Of a stretch of DNA of 64,000 bases, positions 25,259 through 34,477 are shown piece after piece (within the stretch, counting starts at the first letter, position 1; each line of letters opens with the position of its first letter). The translations under genes were made by a program, and so were the position numbers. Under the pieces are notes generated by a model. It saw only the letters and a program-made list of their open reading frames with translations. It made no database searches and was not told the DNA's origin. The DNA lies in NCBI GenBank assembly GCA_017447185.1, contig JAFSOC010000004.1, forward strand, positions 1 through 64,000. The letters are read 5' to 3'. This DNA comes from Clostridia bacterium. GTDB taxonomy: Bacteria > Bacillota > Clostridia > Christensenellales > Aristaeellaceae.

Positions 25259-25843
25259 ATGAAGATTACGTGTGTAACTGTCGGCCCCGTGGCCACCTGC
25301 TGCTATCTCCTTTCCCGGGAAGACGCCTCCGAATGCATCGTCATCGATCCCGGCGACGAGCCGGAGCGGATTCTCCGCGCCGCAGCCGGGAAGCACATCG
25401 CGGCGATTCTCCTGACCCACGGCCACTTCGATCATATCGGCGCGGTTTCCGCCCTCGCGAAGGACGGGACCCCGATCCTGATCCATGCCCTGGACGCGGA
25501 TATGCTGACCGATCCGAAGCGGAACGCCTCCCTTGCCCTGCTGCGCGCTCCGGTCTCCGCCTGTCCCGCGACGGACCTGCTCCGGGACGGTGACCGCCGT
25601 ACCCTTGCCGGTCTGGAAATTGAAGTTATTCACACCCCCGGTCATACGCCCGGCAGCGTCTGCTACCGGATCGGGGATCACCTGTTTACCGGCGATACGC
25701 TCTTTGCGGACGGCTGGGGCCGTACCGATCTGCCCGGAGGCGACGAGCACGCGATTATGGCTTCCCTCCGGCAGGTGATTCCCCTCGCCAGGACCATGCC
25801 CTTCCATCCCGGCCACGGGGACGATCAGGTATGTGTGCTATGA
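25259..25843 (+). CDS. MBL-fold hydrolase, glyoxalase II-like
   Basis: A 194-residue metallo-beta-lactamase-fold hydrolase. The metal ligands are seen as THGHFDHIG (H54, H56, D58, H59), HTPGHTPGS and TGDTLF, with a final HPGHGD. It belongs to the small YcbL/YqgX-like group between glyoxalase II and other thioester or lactone hydrolases; the substrate is not known. Its stop overlaps the hemZ start (ATGA). Confidence 0.9.
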   Translation: MKITCVTVGPVATCCYLLSREDASECIVIDPGDEPERILRAAAGKHIAAILLTHGHFDHIGAVSALAKDGTPILIHALDADMLTDPKRNASLALLRAPVSACPATDLLRDGDRRTLAGLEIEVIHTPGHTPGSVCYRIGDHLFTGDTLFADGWGRTDLPGGDEHAIMASLRQVIPLARTMPFHPGHGDDQVCVL

Positions 25844-27303
25844 ACGGTGAATTATCTTCCGCCCTGGAGACCATCGGACCGGAGCTGCTCGCCATGACCC
25901 GGCTTTTCGGCCTTCCGGACGGGTACTGGGATCCCCCCGCGCGCTATGTGATGCATGCGGAAGAACTCCCGGACCTTTACCGGATTGCCTTCACCTTTGA
26001 TGCCCTGTCCGCGGAGCGCACCGCCCCGGTCCCTTCGGAAGCGGATCCCCACCTGCAGGCGCTTCACCGCCGCCGCGCGGCGCGCCGCCTCTGCAAGCAG
26101 GCGCTCTATGACCTGCTGCGGAAGATGACCGGTATTCATCCCCCCTGGGGCAGCCTCACCGGCGTCCGCCCCACCCATCTGATGCTGGAAGCCCTGGCGG
26201 AAGGCCTCTCTCCGGAAGCGGCTGTCCGGCGTCTCGTCACCGAATATGACGTAACCCTGCCGAAGGCGGAACTGCTGGCGGAAATCGCCGCGGTCCAGCG
26301 GAAGCTTCCGGCTCCCGGCGATGCCTTCATGGATGTGTATATCGGCATTCCCTTCTGCACAACCCGCTGCGCCTACTGCTCCTTCTCCTCCGGGGAAATC
26401 GGCAACGGGCGGCTTGTCACGCCCTATATGGAGGCACTGGAAAAGGAAATCCGTGCCTGCGCCCCGCTGATCCGCCGCAGCGGCCGGTCCCTCCGGGCGC
26501 TGTATGTGGGCGGCGGCACGCCCACCGCCCTGCCGGAAAAGGAGTTCCGCCGCCTGCTGGATATCATCCGCGGCTGTTTCCCGGACGCCTGTGAAACCAC
26601 GGTGGAAGCCGGCCGTCCGGACACCCTTTCCCGGGACAAGCTCCGGGCCATCCGGGAAGCGGAAATCTCCCGGATCTCCATCAATCCGCAGACCATGAAC
26701 GACCGGACCCTGCAGGTTATCGGCCGGGCCCATACCGCGCAGCAGGTCCGGGAAGCCTATGCCCTGGCCCGGGAGGAAAACATCCCGCATATCAATATGG
26801 ATGTGATCGCCGGCCTTCCCGGTGAGGAAGAGCCCGATTTCGCACGGACCATGGAGGCAGCGGTCCGCCTGCATCCGGAAAGCCTCACCGTCCATACCCT
26901 GGCCATCAAGCGTTCCTCCCGCATGAGCCTGGAGAACGCGCCCCTGCCGGACGGCGAAAAGACCGCCCGCATGGTGGATCTCGGGCTGCAGACCGCCCGC
27001 GCACTGGGCATGGAGCCCTATTACCTTTACCGCCAGAAGTATATGGCCGGCAACCTGGAGAACACCGGTTACGCCCTTCCGGGCCACGCTTGCCTGTATA
27101 ACGTGGATATCATGGAGGAAACCTCCCATATCCTCGCCCTCGGCGCCGGCGGCATCTCCAAGCGGATCTGGCCGGACGAAGGCCATATCACCCGCGCGCC
27201 GAACGTCAGCAACATTCAGGAATACATTTCCCGCGTGGAGGAAATGATTCAGCGTAAATCTGATCTGTTTCTGCAGGACCCTGCATCACAGAATGAACCA
27301 TAA
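25840..27303 (+). CDS. hemZ: HemZ-type radical SAM protein
   Basis: A 487-residue radical SAM enzyme of the HemN superfamily. The cluster-binding cysteines are C173, C177 and C180 (GIPFCTTRCAYCSF), followed by YVGGGTPTAL, the ETTVEAGRPDTL block and NMDVIAGLPGEEE. HemZ has been described as an oxygen-independent coproporphyrinogen dehydrogenase, but many carriers lack other heme genes, so activity is uncertain. The ATG at 25840 overlaps the upstream stop and has AGG at a good distance; an ATG at 25831 is the alternative. The last gene, an oligopeptidase, follows by 12 nt. Confidence 0.9.
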   Translation: MNGELSSALETIGPELLAMTRLFGLPDGYWDPPARYVMHAEELPDLYRIAFTFDALSAERTAPVPSEADPHLQALHRRRAARRLCKQALYDLLRKMTGIHPPWGSLTGVRPTHLMLEALAEGLSPEAAVRRLVTEYDVTLPKAELLAEIAAVQRKLPAPGDAFMDVYIGIPFCTTRCAYCSFSSGEIGNGRLVTPYMEALEKEIRACAPLIRRSGRSLRALYVGGGTPTALPEKEFRRLLDIIRGCFPDACETTVEAGRPDTLSRDKLRAIREAEISRISINPQTMNDRTLQVIGRAHTAQQVREAYALAREENIPHINMDVIAGLPGEEEPDFARTMEAAVRLHPESLTVHTLAIKRSSRMSLENAPLPDGEKTARMVDLGLQTARALGMEPYYLYRQKYMAGNLENTGYALPGHACLYNVDIMEETSHILALGAGGISKRIWPDEGHITRAPNVSNIQEYISRVEEMIQRKSDLFLQDPASQNEP

Positions 27304-27315
27304 GGAGGAAAAACC

Positions 27316-29070
27316 ATGAACGACCGCTGGGATCTCTCTTATCTTTACAAGGGCTTTGACGATGAAGCCTTCCGCCGGGACCTGGAATCCCTGCCGCAGG
27401 AAGTGGAACGCCTGCAGGCGCTCATCGCGGATGAATCCCTCACGCCCCTTAAGAAGCTGGAGTGCTTCCAGGAAGAGGAGGACAAGCTCAGTGCCAGAGT
27501 GGATGCCCTGATGAATTTCACCATGTGCACCCTCGCTGTCGACGCGACGAACGCGGAAGCCTGCGCCGCGGATGACCAGCTGATGACCGCCTTCACTTCC
27601 CTGGAAATGCTCTCCTCCGCCTTCACCCGCTTTGTGGCCGGGCTGGACAACCTGGAAGAGCTCATTGCTGCTTCCCCGAAGCTGCAGGCTGTTGCCTTCG
27701 CCCTGCGGGAAAAGAAGGACGAAGCAGAGCATCTGCTTCCCCCGGCTGCCGAGCCCTGGATGCTGGAAATGCAGCTTTCCGGCGGAAACGCCTTCAGCCA
27801 GCTGCGGGATAAACTGGATTCCACCCTGTCCGTGGATTACCGGGAGGAGCATCTGCCCCTGGCCGCTGTCCGCGGCAAGGCATATGATCCGGATCCTGCC
27901 GTCCGCAGGGATGCGTATGAAGCAGAGCTGGCGGCCTATCCGAAGATGGACCTGCCCATGTCCTTCTGCCTGAACAGCATCAAGATGGAAGCCCGCACCC
28001 TGGCAAAGGCCCGCGGCTTTGACTCCGTGCTGGATATGACCCTGCATTCCAGCCGCATGGACCGCGCCACGCTGGATGCCATGTGGAACGCCATCCGGAA
28101 ATACCTGCCGGACTTCCGCCGCTACCTGAAGGCCAAAGGCCGGCTTCTCGGCCATGCAAACGGCCTGCCCTTCTACGACCTGTTTGCGCCTGTGGGGGAA
28201 AGCACCCGCACCTTCTCCATTGAGGAAGCGCGCGCAACCCTCATCCGGGAAATGGGCAAGTTCACCCCGGAAATGGCGAAATTCATGGATAACGCTTTTG
28301 AACAGCGCTGGATTGACCTGTATCCCCGGGACGGAAAAACCGGCGGCGCCTTCTGCTCCCCTGTCCATTTTGCGGACCGTTCCCTGGTCATGACCAACTT
28401 CCAGGGCAGCTTCTCCGATGTCAGCACCCTGGCGCATGAGCTGGGCCATGCCTGGCACAACCGCTGCCTGGCCGGTCTGCCCTATTCCCTGATCGATACG
28501 CCGATGCCCCTGGCGGAGACCGCCAGCATCTTCAATGAGACCATGCTATCCTGGCAGGTGCTGTCCTCCTGCACGCCGCAGGAGCGCCTCTATCTCCTGG
28601 AAAACGGCCTCATGGAAGCCACCCAGACCGTGGTGGATATTTACAGCCGCTTCCTCTTTGAGAGCGAAGTGATCGATACCCGCGCGAACCACAGCATGTC
28701 CGTGGACGAACTGAAGGATGCCATGATCCGTGCCCAGAAGGAAAGCTACGGCGACGGCTTGGATGAAAGCTTCCTGCATCCCTATATGTGGGCCTGCAAG
28801 AGCCATTATTACTCTTCCGGCTATAACTTCTACAACTTCCCCTATGCCTTCGGCCTCCTCTTCGGCAAGGGCGTCTTTGCCCGCTGGCTGGAAAAGGGAG
28901 AAGCCTTCGTGCCGGATTACTGCCGGCTCCTGCGCTTCTGCGGCAGCGCGCCCGTGGCGGAAGTGGCCGCCAGCGTGGGCATCGATGTCCGCAGCGAAGA
29001 TTTCTGGTGCTCCTCCCTGGAGGTCATCCGGAAGGATATCGACGAGTTCTGCCGCCTGGCGGAGACGTAA
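27316..29070 (+). CDS. M3 family oligoendopeptidase (PepF-like)
   Basis: A 584-residue cytoplasmic zinc peptidase that trims short peptides. The N-terminal F/M3 helical domain is followed by the catalytic domain with HELGH at 374-378 (LAHELGHAWHNR), the downstream glutamate in ETASIFNETML, and the substrate-binding YYSSGYNFYNFPYAFGLL segment. Length fits oligoendopeptidase F (about 600). AAGGAGG lies before the ATG. A strong terminator follows. Confidence 0.94.
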   Translation: MNDRWDLSYLYKGFDDEAFRRDLESLPQEVERLQALIADESLTPLKKLECFQEEEDKLSARVDALMNFTMCTLAVDATNAEACAADDQLMTAFTSLEMLSSAFTRFVAGLDNLEELIAASPKLQAVAFALREKKDEAEHLLPPAAEPWMLEMQLSGGNAFSQLRDKLDSTLSVDYREEHLPLAAVRGKAYDPDPAVRRDAYEAELAAYPKMDLPMSFCLNSIKMEARTLAKARGFDSVLDMTLHSSRMDRATLDAMWNAIRKYLPDFRRYLKAKGRLLGHANGLPFYDLFAPVGESTRTFSIEEARATLIREMGKFTPEMAKFMDNAFEQRWIDLYPRDGKTGGAFCSPVHFADRSLVMTNFQGSFSDVSTLAHELGHAWHNRCLAGLPYSLIDTPMPLAETASIFNETMLSWQVLSSCTPQERLYLLENGLMEATQTVVDIYSRFLFESEVIDTRANHSMSVDELKDAMIRAQKESYGDGLDESFLHPYMWACKSHYYSSGYNFYNFPYAFGLLFGKGVFARWLEKGEAFVPDYCRLLRFCGSAPVAEVAASVGIDVRSEDFWCSSLEVIRKDIDEFCRLAET

Positions 29071-29089
29071 TCCGTTTCAGGTATGTAAA

Positions 29090-29128
29090 AACCGGCGCGA
29101 AATGAGATCGCGCCGGTTGTTTTTTTTG
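29090..29128 (+). terminator. Terminator after the oligopeptidase gene, bidirectional
   Basis: An 11-bp stem AACCGGCGCGA (29090-29100) with its complement (29108-29118) is followed by GTTTTTTTT. On the other strand it is followed by TTTTAC, so it can also end the converging glyS transcript. Confidence 0.9.
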
Positions 29129-29147
29129 CTATTTTGTTCCGGATGAA

Positions 29148-30527
29148 TCAGAACCGCATCCGGTCTTCGATATACTTGCGCACTTCGCTGATCGGTACGC
29201 GTTCCTGCTGCATGGTATCCCGGTCACGGATGGTAACGGTCTGGGTCTCTTCCGTTTCGAAGTCCACGCAGATGCTGAAGGGCGTTCCGATTTCGTCCTG
29301 CCGGCGGTAGCGCTTGCCGATGGATCCGGTTTCGTCGTATTCCACCGGGAAGTACTTGCACAGCTCGGCATGGATATTGCCGGCCAGCTCGCCCAGCTTG
29401 TTCTTCTGCAGGGGCAGCACGGCGGCCTTGTAGGGCGCCAGCGCGGGATGCAGGTGCAGCACGGTGCGGACATCGCCGCCTTCCAGCTCTTCTTCCTCAT
29501 ACGCGTTGCACAGGAAGGCCAGCACCATCCGGTCCACGCCCAGGGAGGGCTCGATGCAGTACGGAATGTAGCGCTCGTTGGTCACCGGATCCAGGTATTC
29601 CATGGACTTGCCGGAATGCTCCTGATGCTGTGTCAGGTCGTAGTCCGTGCGGTCCGCTACGCCCCACAGTTCACCCCATCCGAAGGGGAAGAGGAACTCG
29701 AAGTCCGTGGTCGCCTTGGAGTAGAAGGCCAGCTTCTCGGGCTCATGATCCCGCAGGCGCAGGCTTTCTTCCTTGATGCCCAGGCTCAGCAGCCAGTCGC
29801 GGCAGAAGGAGCGCCAGTAGTTGAACCACTCCAGGTCGTCGCCGGGCTTGCAGAAGAATTCCAGTTCCATCTGCTCGAATTCACGCACACGGAAAATGAA
29901 GTTTCCGGGAGTGATTTCGTTCCGGAAGGATTTACCGATCTGGGCAATACCGGCGGGCAGCTTCTTGCGGGTGGTCCGCATGGCGTTCTGGAAGTTGACG
30001 AAGATACCCTGTGCGGTTTCGGGGCGCAGGTAGATTTCGTTTGCGCTGTCCTCGTTCACGCCCGCGAAGGTCTTGAACATCAGGTTGAACTGGCGGATGC
30101 CGGTGAAATCCTTCTTGCCGCATACGGGGCAGACGATATCATGCTCCGCGATAAACTTCTCCAGTTCGGCGTTGGTCCAGCCGTCGCCGGTCTCCGCGCC
30201 CTGGGTGAAGTCTTCAATCAGCTTGTCCGCGCGGAACCGCGCCTTACAGGCTTTACAGTCCATCAGCGGATCATTGAATCCGCCCACATGGCCGCTGGCC
30301 ACCCAGACTTCCCGGTTCATCAGGATCGCGCAGTCCAGTCCGGTGTTATATTTGCTTTCCTGGACAAACTTCTGCCACCAGGCCTTTTTTACATTGTTCT
30401 TGAATTCGACACCCAGCGGGCCGTAGTCCCAGGTGTTTGCCAGTCCGCCGTAGATTTCGGATCCGGCGAAGATAAAGCCCCGGTTCTTGCACAGGGCAAC
30501 CAGCTTGTCCATTGTCAGTTCAGCCAT
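29148..30527 (-). CDS. glyS: Glycyl-tRNA synthetase, single-chain type
   Basis: A 459-residue class II synthetase of the alpha2 (GlyQS, eukaryote-like) type. Seen: the N-terminal [33 protein letters not shown], motif 2 in [30 protein letters not shown], and motif 3 in [15 protein letters not shown], then an anticodon-binding domain. A CPVCGKKD and CKACK pair in the insertion suggests a zinc site. GTGGAGG precedes the ATG. There is no T-box leader in the 40-nt 5' region after the promoter. Confidence 0.96.
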   Translation of the reverse strand: MAELTMDKLVALCKNRGFIFAGSEIYGGLANTWDYGPLGVEFKNNVKKAWWQKFVQESKYNTGLDCAILMNREVWVASGHVGGFNDPLMDCKACKARFRADKLIEDFTQGAETGDGWTNAELEKFIAEHDIVCPVCGKKDFTGIRQFNLMFKTFAGVNEDSANEIYLRPETAQGIFVNFQNAMRTTRKKLPAGIAQIGKSFRNEITPGNFIFRVREFEQMELEFFCKPGDDLEWFNYWRSFCRDWLLSLGIKEESLRLRDHEPEKLAFYSKATTDFEFLFPFGWGELWGVADRTDYDLTQHQEHSGKSMEYLDPVTNERYIPYCIEPSLGVDRMVLAFLCNAYEEEELEGGDVRTVLHLHPALAPYKAAVLPLQKNKLGELAGNIHAELCKYFPVEYDETGSIGKRYRRQDEIGTPFSICVDFETEETQTVTIRDRDTMQQERVPISEVRKYIEDRMRF

Positions 30528-30565
30528 GTTATTTCCTCCACTTCCTCGGGTTCGTTAACGGGCCT

Positions 30566-30594
30566 ATTATCGGTTCCGGCCCTGCTTTTGTCAA
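30566..30594 (-). promoter_or_regulatory. Promoter of glyS
   Basis: Minus strand: TTGACA (30594-30589), 17-nt spacer, GATAAT (30571-30566). The predicted leader is about 30 nt, too short for a T-box. Confidence 0.8.
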
Positions 30595-30605
30595 GGGAAT
30601 TTGCG

Positions 30606-31520
30606 TCAGAACAGCGCTTCCACAAAGTCTTTCGCGTCAAAGGGCTGCAGGTCGTCGATCCCTTCGCCCACGCCGATGTACCATACCGGCACTTCCAGCT
30701 CCTGCCGGATCGCCAGCGCGATACCGCCCTTGGCCGTTCCGTCCAGCTTGCTAAGGATGATGCCGCCGATCTCCGCCACTTCCTTGAAAGCCCGGGCCTG
30801 CATCAGGCCGTTCTGCCCGGTGGTGGCATCCAGCACGAGGATGCAGCGGGTGTCCGCTTCCGGATACTCCCGGTCGATCACCCGGCGCATCTTGTTCAGC
30901 TCGTCCATCAGGTTTTTTTTGTTATGCAGCCGCCCGGCCGTATCCACGATCAGCAGGTCTGCCTGCTGGGCTTTCGCGCTCTTGATCGCGTCGAACACCA
31001 CCGCCGCGGGATCCGCGCCTTCCGCATGCTTCACGATCGGCACCCGGGCGCGCTCCGCCCACACCGTCAGCTGCTCCGCTGCCGCCGCCCGGAACGTGTC
31101 CCCGGCGCACAGCATCACCTTCCGGCCAATGGCCTGGAAGCGCAGCGCCAGCTTCCCGATGGTGGTGGTCTTACCCACGCCGTTCACGCCGACGATCAGC
31201 ATGACCATGGGCCACTTCAGCGGCGGGCGCGGAACGTTCATCTGCTCCACCATGATTTCCTTGAGCATTTCACGGGCCTGCGCGGCGTCCTTCACCTTGC
31301 CGTCCTTCACGCGTTCCCGCAGCTCGTCAATGATGACCGTCGTGGCTTTCAGCCCGCAGTCGGCCATCAGCAGGATGTCTTCCAGTTCTTCATAGAAGTC
31401 TTCATCTATCTTCCGGTTTTCCCGGACCATATCGTCGACTTTCTCGGTCATGTTGCCCCGGGTTTTGCTCAGTCCTTCCCGCAGCCGGGCAAACAGGCCC
31501 TTTTTCTTTTCCTCACTCAC
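30606..31520 (-). CDS. ftsY: Signal recognition particle receptor FtsY
   Basis: A 304-residue SRP GTPase that docks ribosome-nascent-chain complexes at the membrane. It has a short basic N-terminus, the N domain helices, and the G domain with GVNGVGKTTTIGKLA (G1), DTFRAAAAEQL, DTAGRLHN (G3), SKLDGTAKGG (G4) and GVGEGIDDLQPF. The acidic A domain is absent, as in many Firmicutes. I chose the GTG at 31520, since AAAGGAGG lies 7 nt upstream; the open frame starts earlier at 31541 but that codon overlaps the ribosome binding site. Confidence 0.95.
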   Translation of the reverse strand: MSEEKKKGLFARLREGLSKTRGNMTEKVDDMVRENRKIDEDFYEELEDILLMADCGLKATTVIIDELRERVKDGKVKDAAQAREMLKEIMVEQMNVPRPPLKWPMVMLIVGVNGVGKTTTIGKLALRFQAIGRKVMLCAGDTFRAAAAEQLTVWAERARVPIVKHAEGADPAAVVFDAIKSAKAQQADLLIVDTAGRLHNKKNLMDELNKMRRVIDREYPEADTRCILVLDATTGQNGLMQARAFKEVAEIGGIILSKLDGTAKGGIALAIRQELEVPVWYIGVGEGIDDLQPFDAKDFVEALF

Positions 31521-31608
31521 GGAGAACCCCTCCTTTTGCACAGGGAACAGTGTATCATATTTCGCCGGGGAAGAAAAGGCTGGAAAGTGCTGAAATCCTT
31601 TTTCTGAT

Positions 31609-31637
31609 TTGATTTCTGTCCCCTGCTGTGTTATAAT
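31609..31637 (+). promoter_or_regulatory. Promoter of alaS
   Basis: TTGATT (31609-31614), 17-nt spacer, TATAAT (31632-31637), predicting a start about 33 nt before the ATG at 31677. No T-box fits in this space. Confidence 0.8.
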
Positions 31638-31676
31638 GTGCGGAATTCATTCAAACATGAGGGAGAGGACTGTCCA

Positions 31677-33506
31677 ATGATTACCTCCAAGGAACTGAGA
31701 AATGCCTGGATCCGCTTCTATGAAGAACGGGAGCATATCAATATCGGTGCCGTTTCGCTGATTGGTGACGGGAGCACCGGCGTCATGTTCAACGTAGCCG
31801 GCATGCAGCCGCTGATGCCCTACCTGCTGGGCAAGGAGCATCCGTCGGGAAAGAAGCGCCTGTGCAACGTGCAGGGCTGCGTCCGCACCGTCGATATCGA
31901 AAGCGTGGGCGACCCGTCCCATTTCACTTTCTTCGAAATGATGGGCAACTGGTCCCTGGGCGATTATTTCAAGAAGGAAAAGACCCGCTGGAGTTACGAC
32001 CTGCTGACCAAGGTTTTCGGCCTGGACGGCAATGAAATCTGCTCCACCGTTTTTGAGGGAAACGAAGCCGCTCCCCGGGATGAGGAGACCGCCGGCCTGC
32101 TGAAGGAAGTCGGTATCCTGCCGGAGCATATCTTCTACCTGCCCAAGTCGGATAACTGGTGGGAACTGGAAGGCACCACCGGCACTCCCTGCGGCCCGGA
32201 CAACGAATGGTTCTATCCCCGCCACAACAAGCCCTGCGGCCCGAACTGCGGCCCGGCCTGCGGCTGCGGCCGTTATGTGGAAATCGGCAACGACGTCTAC
32301 ATGCAATACGTCAAGAACGCGGACGGCTATGCCCCCCTGGCGAACAAGAACGTGGATACCGGTTTCGGCCTGGACCGGATGCTGGCCTTCCTCAACGGCC
32401 TCACCGACGGCTACAAGACCGACCTGTTCCTCCCCGTCATCCGGCACCTGGAGGAGAAATCCGGCCGCAGCTACGACAATGATCCCGACGCGCAGAAGGC
32501 CATGCGGATCGTTGCCGACCATATCCGCACCTCCACGATGCTCATCGGCGATGTCAACGGCATCCTGCCCTCCAACGTCGGCGCCGGCTACATCCTGCGC
32601 CGCCTGCTCCGCCGTGCCATCCGCTATACGCGGCAGCTGGGCCTCGAATCCACCGTGCTGGCCGAGGTCAGCAAGATCTTCATCGAGCAGATTTATGACG
32701 AAGCTTATCCCCTGCTCGTGAAGAACGAAGCCTATATCCTCGATGAAATCATGAAGGAGGCTGCCCGCTTCGAAGCGACGCTGGCCACCGGCATGAAGGA
32801 ATTCACCAAGTGCATCACCGGCATCCGCCGCAAGAACGAGTTTATGGCCCAGAAGGATCCGTCCTACAAGCCCGAAACCGAAATCAGCGGCAAGCAGGCC
32901 TTCCGCCTCTATGATACCTACGGTTTCCCGCTCGAGCTGACGGAGGAGCTGGCTGCCGAGGAAGGGCTGACCGTCGATGCCGAAGGTTTCGCCGAAGCCT
33001 TCAAGGAGCATCAGGCCATCAGCAAGCAGGAAGGCACCTTCAAGGGCGGCCTTGCAGAACAGAATGAAGTCACCGCCCGCCTGCATACCGCCACCCACCT
33101 GCTCCAGGCCGCGCTGCGCAAGGTCCTGGGCGACGAAGTGGCCCAGAAGGGCTCCAACATCACCACCGAGCGTCTCCGGTTCGACTTCAGCTTCAGCCGG
33201 AAAATGACCCCCGAAGAAATCCAGGAGGTCGAACGCCTGGTCAATGTCGCCATCGACGCCAACGTCCCGGTCGTCTGCGAGGAAATGACTGTCCAGGAAG
33301 CCAAGGACAAGGGCGCCATCGGCCTGTTTGAAAGCAAATACGGCGAACGGGTCCGCACCTACAAGATGGGCGATTATTCCTTCGAAATCTGTGGCGGTCC
33401 CCATGCGGCCAACACCGGTGAACTGGGTTCCTTCAAGATTAAAAAGGAAGAATCCTCCTCCGCCGGCGTCCGCCGGATCAAGGCCACCATCCAGCCGAGG
33501 GCATAA
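31677..33506 (+). CDS. alaS: Alanyl-tRNA synthetase, compact form without C-Ala domain
   Basis: A 609-residue class II synthetase. The catalytic core (1-240) shows the N-terminal RNAWIRFYEEREH, FFEMMGNWSLGDYFKKE (motif 2 region) and GFGLDRMLAF (motif 3); the tRNA-binding helical domain and the editing domain follow, with zinc ligands HTATH (H470, H474) and a final CGGPH (C572, H576). Full bacterial AlaRS (about 870 residues) continues with DHHA1/C-Ala and usually has CGGTH; here the chain ends after SAGVRRIKATI. So it should charge tRNA-Ala and may edit, but lacks the oligomerising and tRNA-elbow-binding tail. GGGAGAGGA lies 7 nt before the ATG. A second, full alaS elsewhere is possible. Confidence 0.92.
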   Translation: MITSKELRNAWIRFYEEREHINIGAVSLIGDGSTGVMFNVAGMQPLMPYLLGKEHPSGKKRLCNVQGCVRTVDIESVGDPSHFTFFEMMGNWSLGDYFKKEKTRWSYDLLTKVFGLDGNEICSTVFEGNEAAPRDEETAGLLKEVGILPEHIFYLPKSDNWWELEGTTGTPCGPDNEWFYPRHNKPCGPNCGPACGCGRYVEIGNDVYMQYVKNADGYAPLANKNVDTGFGLDRMLAFLNGLTDGYKTDLFLPVIRHLEEKSGRSYDNDPDAQKAMRIVADHIRTSTMLIGDVNGILPSNVGAGYILRRLLRRAIRYTRQLGLESTVLAEVSKIFIEQIYDEAYPLLVKNEAYILDEIMKEAARFEATLATGMKEFTKCITGIRRKNEFMAQKDPSYKPETEISGKQAFRLYDTYGFPLELTEELAAEEGLTVDAEGFAEAFKEHQAISKQEGTFKGGLAEQNEVTARLHTATHLLQAALRKVLGDEVAQKGSNITTERLRFDFSFSRKMTPEEIQEVERLVNVAIDANVPVVCEEMTVQEAKDKGAIGLFESKYGERVRTYKMGDYSFEICGGPHAANTGELGSFKIKKEESSSAGVRRIKATIQPRA

Positions 33507-33524
33507 GGAGCAAGGAGAGTCACC

Positions 33525-34091
33525 ATGCAGTTTGATCTGGAAAAGGAAAACAGCCGCCTGCGGGAAGTCCGTACCGGCTCGGAGGAAATCTTCAACGGTG
33601 TCATCCTGCATGTGCAGCGGGATACCGTTCGCCTGCCCAACAACAATGAAACCATCCGGGAAGTCATCCGCCATATCGGCGCCGTTTGCGTAATTCCGGT
33701 CCTGGATAACGGGGACGTCATCGTGGAGCGGCAGTACCGCTATCCGCTGGACCGGGTGATCCTGGAAATCCCCGCCGGCAAGCTGGACGCCCCGGATGAA
33801 AACCGGCTTTCCGCCATTCAGCGGGAACTCCGGGAGGAGACGGGCTACACCGCGGAAGTATGGAAGGAACTCGGTGATTTCCATCCCGCCCCCGCCTACA
33901 GCGACGAATTTATCACCATGTACCTGGCCCGCGGGCTCCACAAGGGCGACCGGTATCTGGACGAGGACGAGTTCCTGGATGTTTATACCGTCCCGCTGAA
34001 GGACCTTGTGGCGGACTGCATGGCCGGCCGCATCTCCGATGCCAAGACGCAGGTCTGCATCCTGAAGGCTGCGCGGATCCTTGGAATCTGA
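33525..34091 (+). CDS. NUDIX hydrolase, ADP-ribose pyrophosphatase-like
   Basis: A 188-residue enzyme that hydrolyses nucleoside diphosphate derivatives, most likely ADP-ribose. The Nudix box is GKLDAPDENRLSAIQRELRE followed by ETGY; it has one residue more than usual before the first glutamate, but the metal-binding REXXEE core is intact. The VIVERQYRYPLDRVILEIPAG lead-in is typical of the ADP-ribose group. It starts 18 nt after alaS with AAGGAGAG upstream and a terminator directly behind. Confidence 0.92.
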   Translation: MQFDLEKENSRLREVRTGSEEIFNGVILHVQRDTVRLPNNNETIREVIRHIGAVCVIPVLDNGDVIVERQYRYPLDRVILEIPAGKLDAPDENRLSAIQRELREETGYTAEVWKELGDFHPAPAYSDEFITMYLARGLHKGDRYLDEDEFLDVYTVPLKDLVADCMAGRISDAKTQVCILKAARILGI

Positions 34092-34092
34092 T

Positions 34093-34130
34093 AAAACAGG
34101 GCTGTCCCTTTGGGGGACTGCCCTGTTTTC
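34093..34130 (+). terminator. Intrinsic terminator after the NUDIX gene
   Basis: A stem AAAACAGGGC (34093 onward) pairs with GCCCTGTTTT (34120-34129), extended by an inner TCCC/GGGGA helix. It starts 1 nt after the stop codon. Confidence 0.85.
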
Positions 34131-34165
34131 CTGTGCATGTTTTATCAACAGAAGAAGTAACGAAA

Positions 34166-34464
34166 ATGAATGCTGTCACACGCGAAATGACATTCTTTTC
34201 CAGTGGTTTCTTCGGATACGGGGAAAAGGGGGATTTCAAGGCCTTCTCCCTGGCACATATTCTTCCAATCCTGCTGGGAATCGCCGCCGTCCTGCTCCTT
34301 TGGAAATACGGAAAGCGCATCCGCAGCTGGACTTCCTGCCGGATTCCCTCTGGGTGATGTACCTGATCATGTTCTCCGCCGTGCTGATTCTGTTCGCCAT
34401 TACCTGGCTGATCTATCGTTTGGTGCAGAAGCACGCCGCAAAATCAGCGGAAACTGATGCCTGA
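34166..34464 (+). pseudogene. Broken YwaF/TIGR02206-like membrane protein gene
   Basis: One frame (34166-34357) reads MNAVTREMTFFSSGFFGYG and then AFSLAHILPILLGIAAVLLLWKYGKRIR, which looks like the N-terminus and first TM helix of the YwaF-like integral membrane family. It then goes out of frame; a different frame continues LPDSLWVMYLIMFSAVLILFAITWLIYRLV up to 34464, which looks like the last TM helix of such a protein. The family is normally about 230-260 residues with six or more helices, so the middle seems deleted. I infer a deletion remnant; a genuine short two-helix gene with a frameshift is less likely. No good ribosome binding site is visible. Confidence 0.5.
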
Positions 34465-34477
34465 TGCCTCCAGCCTC

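Noticed and set aside
22496-29070. relA-dtd-MBL-hemZ-oligopeptidase cluster as a novel system
   Set aside because: The relA-dtd-MBL-hemZ order is common in Clostridia and all members are recognisable housekeeping or known-family genes.
30528-30605. T-box leader for glyS, and likewise for alaS at 31638-31676
   Set aside because: The promoters lie too near to the start codons, leaving leaders of 30-40 nt; no T-box sequence or antiterminator is visible.
31647-34148. 833-codon minus-strand open frame opposite alaS and the NUDIX gene
   Set aside because: It covers two well-supported genes on the other strand, including their spacer, and has no family features.
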